DNA of 64,000 bases from the NCBI RefSeq assembly GCF_042100115.1, contig NC_091272.1, forward strand, positions 5,890,001 through 5,954,000, given 5' to 3'. The notes below the pieces were generated by a model. It was not told the DNA's origin. It worked only from the letters and a program-made list of their open reading frames with translations, and did no database searches. A program made the translations under genes and the position numbers. The DNA is from Alternaria dauci (Eukaryota > Ascomycota > Dothideomycetes > Pleosporales > Pleosporaceae). Below, in pieces: positions 10,227 to 22,128 of this stretch (positions within the stretch are counted from its first letter, which is position 1; every line of letters begins with the position of its first letter).

Positions 10227-12704
10227 GCACTGCTATTACTTAATCATCAGGCTGCATATTCCCTTCACTATCCTTACGCGCGACTCATCCCGACAACCAC
10301 CCAGCAGCTTGTTTCACGGCACACCCATATATAGAACGATCACGACTCATGTGTCGATGTTGCACAACGGCTGACGACCCTTAAACGATGAACGATCTTG
10401 CTGCATTTCTGCGATTCCCCGGTGTCCTATGGATGCCATGTTCCTGCGATCCGATCCGATCAATGATACAGCTTTCGGCTTCCATGACCCAACTACACAC
10501 ACTCACTACCGGCGACACCGGCCACTTCTTTCAAAAAATGAATCATACGACTTTTATTGACCTTCTGACCGAGACGGCTGACGTATGATCTACGACAACG
10601 ATCACGACTACTTGATTACACGAGCAAGCAGTACGAGCGAGCGAGCAAACCGCGGCCGAGTCCCGTGTGTTCTCTGATTGTTTTGTTTATTTCCTTTTGA
10701 ACTGTTGGGGTCCTGGTATGGTCGCACTCAACACTGTTGTTGACGTTGGATCATGTCACAACTTCAGCAGTAAAACCTCTTCATCTTCTTGACGATTGTG
10801 TTACTGGCATAGCGAGCGAGCAGGCTTTCTTTCTTTCCTTGACTCGGGCTTGAACATACTCCTCCGGCCTGCACATGCTCTGGCTTGTGCGAGACTGTGA
10901 GTGAGCGGATTTCTTTATTACTGAAAACAGAGTATGTATCTATCATCTGTTTTGCTGGGAAAGCAAAATAAACTGGGAATTATCATTATTGCTATCAGAC
11001 TCGCTGTGATGTCTCGTGACTTGGTGTGAACGAGGCTGACGTGTATGAGTCAGTTACGGACACTCCCAGCCTCCGACTCAAACTCTACCACCTCATCTCC
11101 GTGCCTGCGTCGCCAAACCCCCAAACCCCACCCCCCAAAACAGCATCCAATCTACAGTACAGTACAGCAGTGTTTCACCTATCATGCAAGACATCTGTCG
11201 GCCGACGGCGGCCAAACTCCGGCAAGAAAGAAAAAAGAGTCGGACCTCACCGCTCTTCCCGCCCCTCGCGGCCGACACAACCCGCGTCCTCAAACCCGTC
11301 GCAGGCTCTGGCAGAACTGGCAGAACAGGTTTGTTCCAGGCTTGTTTTTGCACCAGGTCTTGAGAAGCATGATCTACCGGCTTGCGTCGATCACGATCAC
11401 GCCCATAGCTAGCCGGCCCGTGAGCGGGTCATGACTGTGGCTAGGCGAGTCTTGTAGACGGGATGGCCTGGTGTCGATAGTGCATGTGTTGTACAGCCAG
11501 AGGTCAGTTGTACACGTGCAGCCAGGCGTATGCTTGCGGTGGCATGTCCGTAGCAGTATGTAGGGTGTCGTTGTAGTGTGGCTGGGCCAACGCGGGGTAT
11601 CCATCTTCACCGGAAGGGAATCCATCTCGATCTCCTACAGCCACTTGTTACGGAGTGCGTTCTGCTGCTCGGTCTCTATAGCCGATAGATACACACGTCC
11701 AGTTTAGCCACATCTCAACGTTTCATGCACGTTGTGCGGTACACTACCGTCTCGCTACCTCGCTGTAGTACATGTGAAATTTCCCGTCCTGCAACCTTCT
11801 CCCCACCCCGTACCAGCTACCAGAGACTTGAATTTCCGTTTTCCCAGCTACCACGTTCTCCTCTCCCCCTTAGAAGCGGCTAGAAGACGGCAGCCCATGA
11901 GTGAAGACGCCACTGTGGGGCCTGTACGAAAAAGCAACAGGATATCTGTATGCGTTGTACAAAAAACGCCAAACCGGATATAGATGTGCATGCATGCCGT
12001 TCCAGTGTGCATAGTCTCAACGGCTTTGTCTCGCGTCGAGATAGGAGATGAACTAGTGGCGCGTACATGTGTGTGGGAGGGTAGGCCAGGCGAGTAGGTG
12101 GTGTAGGTATGGGATTGGTAATGTCCATTGCGGTGGAGATGGAGGGGCGTTGGGAAGGCTGGTTGCTTTTGAGTCATCTGTTGAACAGGCGTTTGGTAGC
12201 GGTGTAGTCCGGAGGTGTGTTCCGTTTAGTGAGTTGAAGATAGCAAAGTGACTGTGGTAGGTGTTGACGTGGATACATTGATTTGAAAACGGACATTGCG
12301 TTTCTGCTGTGCATATCTAGGCTGCTTACAACATCTCACAGAAGGAGGTATGCTCACTGTGCAGTAGATTGTCGACGCCCTGAGTAAATTTCACGACGCA
12401 GCCGGCAACGCAGCCGGCAACGCAGTCGGCAACGAAGTCTCAAGCCTGAGAGCGAGCATCCATCACATACCTCCCAGCGAATCCATTACATACTTCTCAG
12501 CCACTCCCTTTTGACAGCATTAGATTATACCTACAGGTATTGACAAGATGAATGTGCTGGCGACAAGATGCAAGCACAACGTTGTTGAGGTACACTGTAT
12601 TGTATCGCGGTAAAAGTGTGTTCCCCAAACACTTTGCCTCACTCTATGCAGCTGTATAATGACTACATGTATATCGTGCCCATCTTTGACTACCCCTTTC
12701 ACCA
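10227..12704. other. Long intergenic region
   Basis: Nearly 2.5 kb with no gene I can support. The left part is probably 3' UTR of the transcription factor gene. Overlapping short frames near 11030-11430 and 11730-12250 lack domains. A three-copy 12-bp tandem repeat sits at 12396-12431. Beside it, near 12457-12505, is a loosely duplicated phrase around 'cattacatac'. Confidence 0.5.
12396..12431. repeat. 12-bp tandem repeat, three copies
   Basis: The unit ACGCAGCCGGCA occurs at 12396, 12408 and, with one C-to-T change, 12420. It lies in non-coding DNA downstream of the aldo/keto reductase gene. This looks like a minisatellite; no function is implied. Confidence 0.85.
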
Positions 12705-13860
12705 TTAGAAACCCTGCCTGAACTTGGGCGCGTACACCTCCTCCAGGTACTTTGCATCCTCGTCGCTAAGCTTAAAATTGCTGTTCCTCACCGTCTCATC
12801 AATTCTCTCCTTGCTGCTCAACCCAATGATAGGACAAGCCCCCTTCTTGATGACCCAGGCCGTCGCGATACACGCCATGCTGACACCATGCTTCTTCGCC
12901 ACCTCCTCCACCCGCTCGATAATCTTCTTGTCAATCGCGTCCTCGCGCTGGTGCACAAGCATATCGAGGAACTTGTCCGTCTCAGCGCGCTTGGAGGATC
13001 GATCGCCCCAGGGCCTCGTGAGGGCGCCGCGCGCAATGGGCGACCAGGGGATGAGACCAACGCCGGTATCTTGACAATATGGAATCATCTCTCGCTCTTC
13101 CTCGCGGTAGATGAGATTGTAGTAATTCTGCATGGAAATGAACTTGTGCCAGCCGTGCTTGTCGGCAATGTTCTGGAGCGTCTGAAATTCCCAGGCGGCC
13201 ATGGAGCTGGCCCCGATGTACCGCACCCACCCCTTTTCGACGACATCGTTTAGAGCCTTCATAATCTCCTCTCTGGGAGTGTCCCTATCGAGTCTATGAA
13301 TTTGAATTAGGTCAATGTAGGTGCCCAGTCGCTCCACGCTCTTCTCCACGGCGTCGAAAATATGTTTGCGGCTAAGTCCGACTTGGTTCACCATTTCACC
13401 GTCGTTGCTCGAAACGGCAGCAATGCCCAAGCTCGGATCCTCTTCATTGACGCCAAAGTAGCATTTGGAGAGGATGACGACCTTGTTGCGTGGGATATTG
13501 TATTGCTTCAGCGCCTTTGCGATGATTCTCTCAGAGTGGCCGTGGGAGTAGATATCGGCCTATTACAGTTGTAAACATGTATTCTTGAAACCTCCAAGTG
13601 ACCACAGATGGGGTGGGGATGGCTTACGGTGTCCCAGGTGTTGATGCCAGACTTGTATGCATGCTCGAGCAGCGGCAGGCTCTCGGCTTCGTCCAGGACC
13701 CAGGGCTGCCACTTGGTCGAGCCGAAGCTCATTGCACCAAGGATGACTTTGGACACCTTAAGGCCAGACTTGCCCAGGCTGGATTTCGTCAGTTGTTGCG
13801 TCACTGATGAAGCTCAGAGCTGGGAGTGTACTTGACATATTGCATCTTCTGGTCAGCCAT
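12705..13860 (-). CDS. Aldo/keto reductase
   Basis: An NAD(P)H-dependent TIM-barrel oxidoreductase of 344 residues, complement(join(12705..13559,13628..13778,13832..13860)). The catalytic tetrad of aldo/keto reductases is visible: Asp and Tyr in NTWDTADIYSHG, Lys in VVILSKCYFG and His in IQIHRLD. The C-terminal cofactor region (PIIGLSSKERIDE) is also present. It most resembles fungal alcohol-dehydrogenase-type members of the kind of yeast YPL088W; the substrate is unknown. Exon 1 is only 29 nt (MADQKMQYV plus two bases). It was chosen because a GTACAC donor at 13831 and a CCAG acceptor join in phase to give the usual Leu-Gly-Lys-Ser-Gly-Leu start. The second intron (68 nt) has a GTAAGC donor. 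Length is normal for the family. Confidence 0.92.
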
Positions 13861-14437
13861 TGTCAATTGGTAATGCTATGGGATATTGATGCCAATAGCA
13901 CGTCGAATGACAGCTTCGTATATTGTCGGCGGATAAGGTTTATTGTATCGGTGGTAACTGGGTGGTGGCAGAATGCTCAAAGACCGCTGGAAATGCGCGG
14001 CTTTGTCAGATTGAAGTTTAAACTGATTATCGGGCCAAAGTGGTCTCACCGGTTCTTAACTATGGATGTACAGGTCTTGTCGACTATATAGTTGATGGAG
14101 ACGGCGGAATTAGCGGAGGCATTGCATGGCGTCACATCGAGTGGGGTAGTCGGAACTGAGCCGCGGTAGTATCGTGATAGCAGCAAGCCGGACTGGCACA
14201 TCAAACTGTCAGTTAAGCACGAGGTGACCTTCAGTGTCCGTGGTCGTGGTGTCAAGGGGCAAAACATCACTATAGCGATCAACGAAACCATATTGAGAAA
14301 ACTCTCGCCCGTAGGCATGCTTGAATGCATTGTAGGCTTTTAGCCGTCATAACTATCAATAAACAATCCCATATCAGCCCGCAGACCGATCATCCCAAAC
14401 GCCATGCAGTACTGTCGTAACCATCATATAATCGCGC
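13861..14437. other. Intergenic region between two minus-strand genes
   Basis: This holds the promoter side of the aldo/keto reductase gene and the 3' flank of the polyubiquitin gene. No gene or clear motif is seen. Confidence 0.5.
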
Positions 14438-15456
<1,019 letters not shown>

Positions 15457-15544
15457 GTTTGCGTGTTGTAGTTGTGGTTGTGTATTTCAGCTGAGGGTGT
15501 AGAAGTGGTGTGAGGAAGAAGGAAGAGAGAAAGGCAACAGAGGG

Positions 15545-15550
15545 TTTATA
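15545..15550 (-). promoter_or_regulatory. TATA box of polyubiquitin gene
   Basis: On the minus strand this reads TATAAA, 89 bp upstream of the ATG at 15456. That spacing is normal for a fungal core promoter of a strongly expressed gene. Confidence 0.6.
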
Positions 15551-15604
15551 TGGAGGCAAGCTGAGGCAGTGATGGGCGAGTAATGATGCGGCGACGCCCG
15601 TGCG

Positions 15605-15609
15605 CCAAT
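15605..15609 (+). promoter_or_regulatory. CCAAT box
   Basis: CCAAT on the plus strand, followed by CA (CCAATCA), about 150 bp upstream of the polyubiquitin start. It is a candidate site for the fungal CCAAT-binding (HAP) complex and adjoins the heat-shock-like element. Confidence 0.4.
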
Positions 15610-15618
15610 CAGCCGCGG

Positions 15619-15637
15619 GAACATTCCGGGACCTTCC
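15619..15637 (-). promoter_or_regulatory. Heat-shock element-like site of polyubiquitin gene
   Basis: GAAcaTTC forms a perfect inverted pair of nGAAn units, with a further TTC at 15634-15636. This is the binding pattern of heat shock factor. It sits about 165 bp before the ATG. UBI4-type genes are known to be heat and stress induced. The third unit is not at ideal spacing, so strength is uncertain. Confidence 0.5.
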
Positions 15638-16506
15638 ACCGCCACCGCAACTCACCCTCTTGCCATCACTGTTTGCTATTAATCAGCTTGTCTCTTCACG
15701 GCGGACTTGACTAATTGTAAAGTCATTTGCTCCTCATTGTCTCTGTTGTGTCTCTCACACCGTCGCGATCATTCACTACACCGCAGTTCCCCGCTGGGCC
15801 CACCGCCCGTTATCGCCTGGAGCCTGGACCACTTCGTTGGGCATGTGACGTAGACGCCACCCAGGCGACTGCGCCTTTGCGGTGCTCAACATGCTCAGCA
15901 CGGCGCCTCTACGGCTGAGGACAGTCATCGAAAAATCCTGCAAGAATCGCCATCCGAATTTACACCTTGTATGTTCACTCATTGTTCAAGAGAGCGTGAA
16001 GCGCGATACGACGTTGCAACTACGGACCCGCTTACACGCAGCACCACCCCGCATGTACCGGCATGAGCCCGCCCGTGGAGTAATCGTCTTCACAGTGGCG
16101 AGTATCGCCTTGGTCGCCTAGATCGCCTAGGAATGTTCCAACGATCCATTGTGCGCCATCACGCCGTTATGCAAGTCTTTGTGACGACAGTCATACGCGT
16201 ATCAAAGGAGCTCTGGCCGCATAGATTGTACACGATCTTGAAAATGCGACAATGCATAACCTGCAAGCTCATCGCAATATTCGCACAGTTTGAACACATT
16301 TACACCAACAGTGGGTGTTGAAGACGCTGTTGAGGCCAACGTCGACAATTAGGGGGTGATGTCACAATCGCGTCGCGGGGTAAGCCACTCCTTGAACTCA
16401 GCGCCATCATGCTGGCCAACTTACCATCACGATATCCGCAAAAACTACGACGCAACTGTTCTGCGAACACTGTAAATACCGAATCGAGTAACTTACACCA
16501 GGCCCA
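15638..16506. other. Intergenic region between divergent genes
   Basis: About 0.9 kb between the polyubiquitin promoter and the NTF2-like gene. Small frames occur on both strands without domains. No further gene is supported. Confidence 0.5.
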
Positions 16507-16914
16507 ATGGCAACCCCTACGCTTACCAACCCCTCGTTGACCGCCGCGATATGCTCGCTCGAACACAAAGCCTGGGCAGCGCTGTGCAGCTCTGGCGGCG
16601 ACCTCGTCCCGCTGCTCTCGAGCAACCCCGTCATGATCTTTCCTGGCGACCTCATCCTTACGTCCGTGTCCTCTCCAACTGTCCATGCAATGCTGCAGGG
16701 CCCTGATTTCAAGCCCTGGAAGTCGTACGAACTCAGCCACGACGAAGTGGTCATACTGGGCAGAGACAGCGCGCTCATCTACTACCGCGTAGAAGCGACC
16801 AGAGACAGCGAAACGTTCAGGGCGATATGTTCGAGCACATGGGTGCTGGAGGGCTCTGCAGACGGCGCGACAGGCAACTGGAAGATGGCCCACCACCAGC
16901 AGACGCTGATCTAG
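16507..16914 (+). CDS. NTF2-like / SnoaL-type small protein
   Basis: A 135-residue single-exon protein with the look of the SnoaL/DUF4440 NTF2-like fold. It has an N-terminal helix (LTAAICSLEHKAWAALCSSG), then 'LLSSNPVMIFPGDLIL' and alternating strands ending in a Trp-Lys-Met-Ala-His-His segment. The last strand (NWKMAHHQQTLI) is the typical end of this fold, where the protein reports 'W.h.HQT'. Such proteins form cone-shaped dimers and may bind or isomerise small molecules; no catalytic residues can be assigned. No signal peptide. The start is the only ATG near the N-terminus of the fold. Confidence 0.75.
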   Translation: MATPTLTNPSLTAAICSLEHKAWAALCSSGGDLVPLLSSNPVMIFPGDLILTSVSSPTVHAMLQGPDFKPWKSYELSHDEVVILGRDSALIYYRVEATRDSETFRAICSSTWVLEGSADGATGNWKMAHHQQTLI

Positions 16915-17161
16915 GTGCTCAAGACTGAGGCGGTACGGTTATGGCTTTGGAGTTGGAAACATAATCGCAGACGGCTGTAGCCTGGTTGTGGATATCGCAA
17001 TACGAACAAAACGAGCTATTACCAATTACATACATCTACAAGCATCGCTGAATATCCAAGTACATCAATGACATCTGTCGCGTCACGAGCAGTGACCTAA
17101 CCGATACTCGATAGACTTCTCCACATAGCGCGGGCGCACACTAGCGGCCGTCCAGTGACGT

Positions 17162-18292
17162 ATGGATCATCCGAAGTTCCGTACACATCAGGGGCCGGCT
17201 GCACATGAAGTAATCCAGCCACGTTCTTCAATGCGGATTGCTGTCCTCAGGCAGCTCGGCCAGTCTTTCGCACCAGCATCACGTTTCAGCACAATGGCAG
17301 TCAGCTACGCCGCCGCCGTCAGCACGCCCAACGGCGGGCTCCGCCAGCCCCAGATCCAAGCCCGCGCCTGTTCAGACCAGGATCTACGCGCATCCTTTGA
17401 AGCCGCACAACCGCAGTCCAAGAAGCCCCAGCGACCCGCCGCCATGCACACAAGGACGAGCTTCCGCGGCTGGAGCAAGAAGGACGGAAAAACTAGCCCA
17501 AAGCAAGCCAACGAGCCGTATGTCGTGGAAGAAAGCCGGCCTTCAGGCCACTACCCCAGACAGGAGCACAGGCCGAATACAGCGAGCGAGGACGAGCAGG
17601 TCTACGTTCTCACGCTCAAGCTCACAGACTCCCTGGCTAAGCCCATGGACGAGATGCGGAATCGGTATTTCCCAAAGCACCTGAACCGCACTGGGGCGCA
17701 TCTGACGCTCTTCCATGCGCTGCCGCATTCGCACATGGAGGCGCTGGAGCAGGGGCTTTCGCAGACGGCGACGAGCATGAAGCCGTTTGACGTGTCGACG
17801 GGCAAGCCGTTCCGGATGCGCAAGGGCGTGGGAATTAATGTGGACGAGGGGTACAAGAAGATGAAAGACGTCCACGGGGATTTGCAGTCGCAGTGGTCTG
17901 CCTTTCTCAGCGAGCAGGACGCAGGGGGCTTCCGGCCGCACTGGACGGTCATGAACAAGGTCGACGACGAGCAAAAGGTCGACGGGGCCTTTGCGACCAT
18001 CAGACAGGAGCTGAGCGAGAGCAATCAGGAGGGTAGGGCCGTGGGGCTGGACCTGTGGCGGTATGACCGCGGGAACTGGATCTTCGCCAGGGAGTATGTG
18101 TTTGGTGATGCTGCTGTCAAGACTCCGACCAGGGCGCACACGTCGCCGTTGCAGGGCAATAGAGCCTCGCATCCGTCTCCTTCACAGGACCAGAGCCCCA
18201 CAGGCGGGCCGGGCAGGAGACCGGGCATGTTCAAGCGGGGCAGCAGTGTCGGTGATGCTCTGCGGTCGATGAGCTTCCGCAAGAGGAGCTGA
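17162..18292 (+). CDS. 2H phosphodiesterase / 2'-5' RNA ligase-like protein
   Basis: A 376-residue single-exon protein. Residues about 145-315 form a 2H phosphoesterase domain, marked by two His-x-Thr/Ser-x motifs: HLTLFHALP and HWTVMNKV. This superfamily acts on 2'-5' or cyclic phosphate bonds of RNA or nucleotides; the substrate here is unknown. The N-terminal 140 residues are basic and Ala/Gln-rich. A second Met at residue 24 starts a stretch (MRIAVLRQLGQSFAPASRFS) that resembles a mitochondrial presequence, so translation may begin there and the protein may be mitochondrial. The C-terminus is a Ser/Pro/Arg-rich tail. No intron is needed. Confidence 0.85.
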   Translation: MDHPKFRTHQGPAAHEVIQPRSSMRIAVLRQLGQSFAPASRFSTMAVSYAAAVSTPNGGLRQPQIQARACSDQDLRASFEAAQPQSKKPQRPAAMHTRTSFRGWSKKDGKTSPKQANEPYVVEESRPSGHYPRQEHRPNTASEDEQVYVLTLKLTDSLAKPMDEMRNRYFPKHLNRTGAHLTLFHALPHSHMEALEQGLSQTATSMKPFDVSTGKPFRMRKGVGINVDEGYKKMKDVHGDLQSQWSAFLSEQDAGGFRPHWTVMNKVDDEQKVDGAFATIRQELSESNQEGRAVGLDLWRYDRGNWIFAREYVFGDAAVKTPTRAHTSPLQGNRASHPSPSQDQSPTGGPGRRPGMFKRGSSVGDALRSMSFRKRS

Positions 18293-19370
18293 GCTGTGCA
18301 TTGCTGATTGTATACGGTATGTCTAGTTTGGCGATTGTATGTTGCTGTACTGTATGATAGGATGAATGTGGTCAGAATATACTAATGATGCTGATTAAAG
18401 CTGCGGTAGCAACTCGAACTAAATTTGGAAATGCGGAGAACGGAGTCTGGTACTAGGAATTCCACGCCCATGGTCGTGATGGCCGAGAGGAGTCCCGGCA
18501 GCAATGTCGCGCTGAACAAGTAGATAAATCACAGCATCAGCTTGACCAATGCTGAGTAGTTGAAAGAGGAGCGTTCTATTTTGACCATCGTATCCGTGTT
18601 GCGTAAGCGTCGTGGTGTGTCAATCTCGCCACGGGAATACGACGCGCGTCGCATAGCCACTGACTTGCAACACAGTGAAGTGACTTGAGAGACTGGGAGT
18701 ACCGTCAACAGTGCACATGATCACTGTAGCCGTCCCGAATGTCCATATGCACGGCGACAGATCAGCGTTTCTCAAAGCTTGGTCGTGTCCCCAAGCCGGC
18801 GTCAGCCACAGCTAGCCACATCCCGCTGATCCAGGGGGCGCGGATAGCTTCCGACGTGGGGACCAGGCGTGATCAAAAGATTCTGAAGCCCGACGCCGCA
18901 ATTTCACGGCATCGCAGGCACGTGGTGAAGGCTCACGAATTGAGGCAGCGTGGTGACCAGCGGACTGTGACCAGCGCGGTTGAGTCGCCCTCGTGATGGT
19001 GCATGTTATACGGAGCTAGCTCTGGATGCACAAACACGATGCTGGAATTAGCAGCGGATAGGCTGAGCGATCAGGAACGGGGCATCTGGCCACGGTCGCT
19101 GCAAGGGCTGGGGACGTTAGGACAGGTTAACGAGGGTAGCGGCCGAGGGGTGCGCATGCGGTGGGTGAAGAAAGGGGAAACGAGGAGCTAGAAGCCAGGG
19201 AGCATTAGCTCCGCTAATTGTGGACAAAGTTACCCATACATATAGCCTACAGCTGGCCTCATCACCGACTCCTCGACTGACCTGCGCATTCACCTGTCGT
19301 CGGTGTTCCATCTTCCTATATCGCACCTACCATCTCTTCCTCGCTTGCGCCTTCCTGAAGACTCGACCGT
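18293..19370. other. Intergenic region
   Basis: About 1.1 kb with no supported gene. The right end is the promoter and leader of the GDP-mannose pyrophosphorylase gene. Confidence 0.5.
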
Positions 19371-19435
19371 CTTAACCTTTAACTTAACCTTAGACCTAAC
19401 CTTCGACCTAACCTCCAACCTTAACCTTAACCTTC
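19371..19435. repeat. Degenerate CTTAACC/CCTAACC repeat in 5' leader
   Basis: About seven copies of a 6-12 base phrase built on TTAACC or CTAACC run up to 14 bp before the ATG of the next gene. The phrase resembles fungal telomere repeat complement (CCCTAA) but lacks the third C, so it is at most telomere-like. It is probably part of the transcribed leader of that gene. Confidence 0.7.
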
Positions 19436-19448
19436 TCACAACCGCAAG

Positions 19449-20737
19449 ATGAAAGGTAGGCACTCAATTGCGCTCGACAGCCCGCCGCTAACAGCAATGC
19501 AGCCATCATTCTCGTCGGAGGGTTCGGCACCCGTCTGAGGCCTCTTGTACGTCGCTGAGCCCCGCGTGCCAAAGCAATGGCAGAACTGACGCCCGCAGAC
19601 CCTCACCTACCCCAAGCCGCTCGTCGAGTTCGCGAACAAGCCCATGATCCAGCACCAGATCGAGGCGCTCGCCGATGCTGGCGTCACCGATGTCGTCCTC
19701 GCGGTCAACTACCGCCCGGAGATCATGGCCGAGGCGCTCAAGACCGTGAGTACATCCGCTGGTTGCGAGCCCGAGCACGAATAACGCTGCGCAGTACGAG
19801 AAGCAATACGGCGTCACCATCACATTCTCCGTCGAGACCGAGCCCCTCGGCACTGCCGGCCCCCTCAAGCTCGCGGAGAACGTCCTCGGCAAGGACGACT
19901 CGCCCTTCTTCGTGCTCAACGCCGACGTGACCTGCGACTACCCCTTCAAGCAGCTCGCCGAGTTCCACAAGCAGCACGGTGACGAGGGCACCATTGTCGT
20001 GACAAAGGTCGAGGAGCCGTCCAAGTACGGTGTCGTGGTGCACAAGCCCGGCCACGCGTCCAAGATTGACCGCTTCGTCGAGAAGCCCGTTGAGTTTGTC
20101 GGCAACCGCATCAACGCCGGCATCTACATCCTCAACACCAGCGTGCTCAAGCGCATTGAGCTCCGCCCGACGTCGATCGAGCAGGAGACGTTCCCCGCCA
20201 TTGTCAAGGACGGTCTGCTGCACTCGTTCGACCTCGAGGGCTTCTGGATGGACGTGGGACAGCCCAAGGACTTCTTGTCCGGCACCTGCCTCTACCTCTC
20301 GTCGCTTGCGCGCAAGAACGCCAAGCTGCTCACGCCCGCGTCCGAGCCATACGTCTACGGCGGCAACGTCCTGATCGACCCCTCGGCCAAGATTGGCAAG
20401 AACTGCCGCATCGGCCCCAACGTCACCATTGGCCCAGACGTTGTCATTGGCGACGGTGTGCGTCTGCAGCGGTGCGTTCTGCTCAAGAACAGCCGCGTCA
20501 AAGACCACGCCTGGGTCAAGTCGTCGATTGTCGGCTGGAACAGCACCGTCGGCAAGTGGGCGCGTCTCGAGAACATTACGGTCCTCGGCGACGACGTGAC
20601 CATTGGCGACGAGGTCTACGTCAACGGCGGTTCCGTCCTGCCCCACAAGTCGATCAAGCAGAACGTTGACAGTAAGCATCACCCACATTGATTCTCAACA
20701 GTCGCTAACACGTCCAGCTCCCTCGATCATCATGTAA
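19449..20737 (+). CDS. PSA1: Mannose-1-phosphate guanylyltransferase (GDP-mannose pyrophosphorylase)
   Basis: Makes GDP-mannose from mannose-1-phosphate and GTP in the cytosol, feeding glycosylation and cell-wall mannan. The model is join(19449..19455,19503..19546,19599..19745,19795..20671,20718..20737), 364 residues, the usual length. The nucleotidyltransferase signature [21 protein letters not shown] is rebuilt exactly across introns 1 and 2. The middle has the [10 protein letters not shown] metal site and [11 protein letters not shown]. The C-terminus is a left-handed beta helix of hexapeptide repeats ([20 protein letters not shown]). Exon 1 holds only ATGAAAG, and the last exon gives Pro-Ser-Ile-Ile-Met. 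All four introns are 46-52 nt with good donors. The leader carries a TTAACC-type repeat. Confidence 0.97.
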
Positions 20738-21073
20738 ACGCGAGATACCCGATCGAGCATGTCGATGCGATCCTCTACTCCTTTTAATACCGTGTATCTT
20801 CTTGTATATTCTGCATACCACCGGCATAGACTTGCGGTGTTTCACGGGCGTCTCCACTTTTAGCATGGGGTGATTTACGAACGAAAAGCGTCTGGGCTGG
20901 GTTGGATGCTTTTGGTCTGGGTTAGCAATGGATGGGATTGGAAAAGGCCATCAAGACAGAAGAGAAGACGAACAGACACATGTTGTACTTCAAGAATGAA
21001 AGCAAAACGATTATTGGAACAACTAGCTATCGTACACTACGCTCTATGTGGCTGTTATTGTCGGCCTGACAGT
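20738..21073. other. 3' flanks of two convergent genes
   Basis: A 336 bp gap between convergent genes, presumably both 3' UTRs. No gene is seen. Confidence 0.5.
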
Positions 21074-21994
21074 TTATTTGTGGCGACCACAGTTCCACAC
21101 CTCACCCGCTGGCACAGTCTTCCTGTGCCCGCAGCGAGTGTTCTTCTTCGTCGTGCCATTGCACTGCACTCGCGCTGTACCTGCGTTTTTTTGGACCCTG
21201 CCGCCTGCCGTGGTTTTAATCGCCGGCTTGGACTTGACTGCTGTCTTGTCCTTTTTCCCGTTCTTCTCATTTTTAGCCTTGGTCTCCTTGTCCTTCTTAG
21301 CCTTGGCCTCCCTGGCCTTCTTGGCCCTGGCCTCCTTCGCCTTTTGCGCCTTGGTCTTCTTCTTCTCAGGTGGCGAGGGTATCTTGACTATACACTCCAG
21401 TTCGGGTTCCTCCTCCTCAGACAGTCCGGACGACGACAACGACGACGACGATGGCGACGGCGGCAAGGCGTCGTCTACCTGGGCTGGACCTCTAGATACC
21501 GGCTGTGCGGGCTCTTTTGCATCCTCGTCTACGTCTTCTACATCGTCATCCGTGTCTGCTGGGGCATCGTTGTCAGTGTCTGCGTCGGTGTCGCCTTCTA
21601 TGTCGTCGGGGAAATAGAAAGACGATGTCGCGTTCTCAGGGGGATGTTCAAAGTGGTCTTTCTTCTTGCGATGAGATACAGGCTTGCGGGAGGGTTTCTT
21701 GCTTGGCGGTGCTGAGGCGGGGGGTGAGACGTATTCAGTACAATTAATGGAGCGGCTCGAAGATGGCGGGGGTGAAAGAGAAGTGTCAGAGTCCCACCAG
21801 TCAGGCAGTACGCCGGGAGGGTAGGTGTGCTCGACTGCTTCTTCTGATACTTGTGCGTTCACTTTCTTCGGAGAGCTGCGCTTTGCTCGCGATTCTTGGG
21901 AATCCGAGTTTTCTTCACCATCTTTCCGGTCAGTCTGGTGGTGTACATGCGGATGCATAGTTGTGCGACCGACCGGCTTGTAATTCTTAGTCAT
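21074..21994 (-). CDS. Hypothetical charged protein with C-terminal Cys/His motif
   Basis: A 306-residue single-exon protein of unknown function. From the N-terminus it has a polar region with KRSSPKK, an acidic stretch near residues 135-170 (repeated Asp-Thr-Asp and Glu-Asp), a Ser-rich linker, then about 70 residues dominated by Lys/Ala/Glu, likely a long single helix or coiled coil. The last 30 residues hold a small conserved-looking motif with spacing Cys-x9-Cys-x13-Cys-x2-His (QCNGTTKKNTRC, then W-x-C-x2-H). Short zinc-binding motifs of this kind occur at the ends of several fungal nuclear proteins. The Lys-rich and acidic composition suggests a nuclear or chromatin role, but that is inference. 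ATG 21994 is the first true ATG in the frame. Confidence 0.7.
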   Translation of the reverse strand: MTKNYKPVGRTTMHPHVHHQTDRKDGEENSDSQESRAKRSSPKKVNAQVSEEAVEHTYPPGVLPDWWDSDTSLSPPPSSSRSINCTEYVSPPASAPPSKKPSRKPVSHRKKKDHFEHPPENATSSFYFPDDIEGDTDADTDNDAPADTDDDVEDVDEDAKEPAQPVSRGPAQVDDALPPSPSSSSLSSSGLSEEEEPELECIVKIPSPPEKKKTKAQKAKEARAKKAREAKAKKDKETKAKNEKNGKKDKTAVKSKPAIKTTAGGRVQKNAGTARVQCNGTTKKNTRCGHRKTVPAGEVWNCGRHK

Positions 21995-22128
21995 GATTGA
22001 AGTTGTAGTTGTTGGATTGGCGGTGATCTGGAGAATCAAGTAGTAGTGATATAGTATACTGAATCCAAGTACGACTAGATGGTCGCCAGTCGATGGTTAT
22101 AACTCACAGTTGCAACAAGATGTGCCGT

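Noticed and set aside
11026..11434. Two overlapping plus-strand frames of about 128 codons
   Set aside because: Low-complexity Pro/Ser/Arg composition, no domain and no upstream promoter signal; probably non-coding.
19738..20688. Long open frame (316 codons) on the minus strand
   Set aside because: It is antisense to the confident GDP-mannose pyrophosphorylase exons; it is open because of the strong GC-ending codon bias of that gene.
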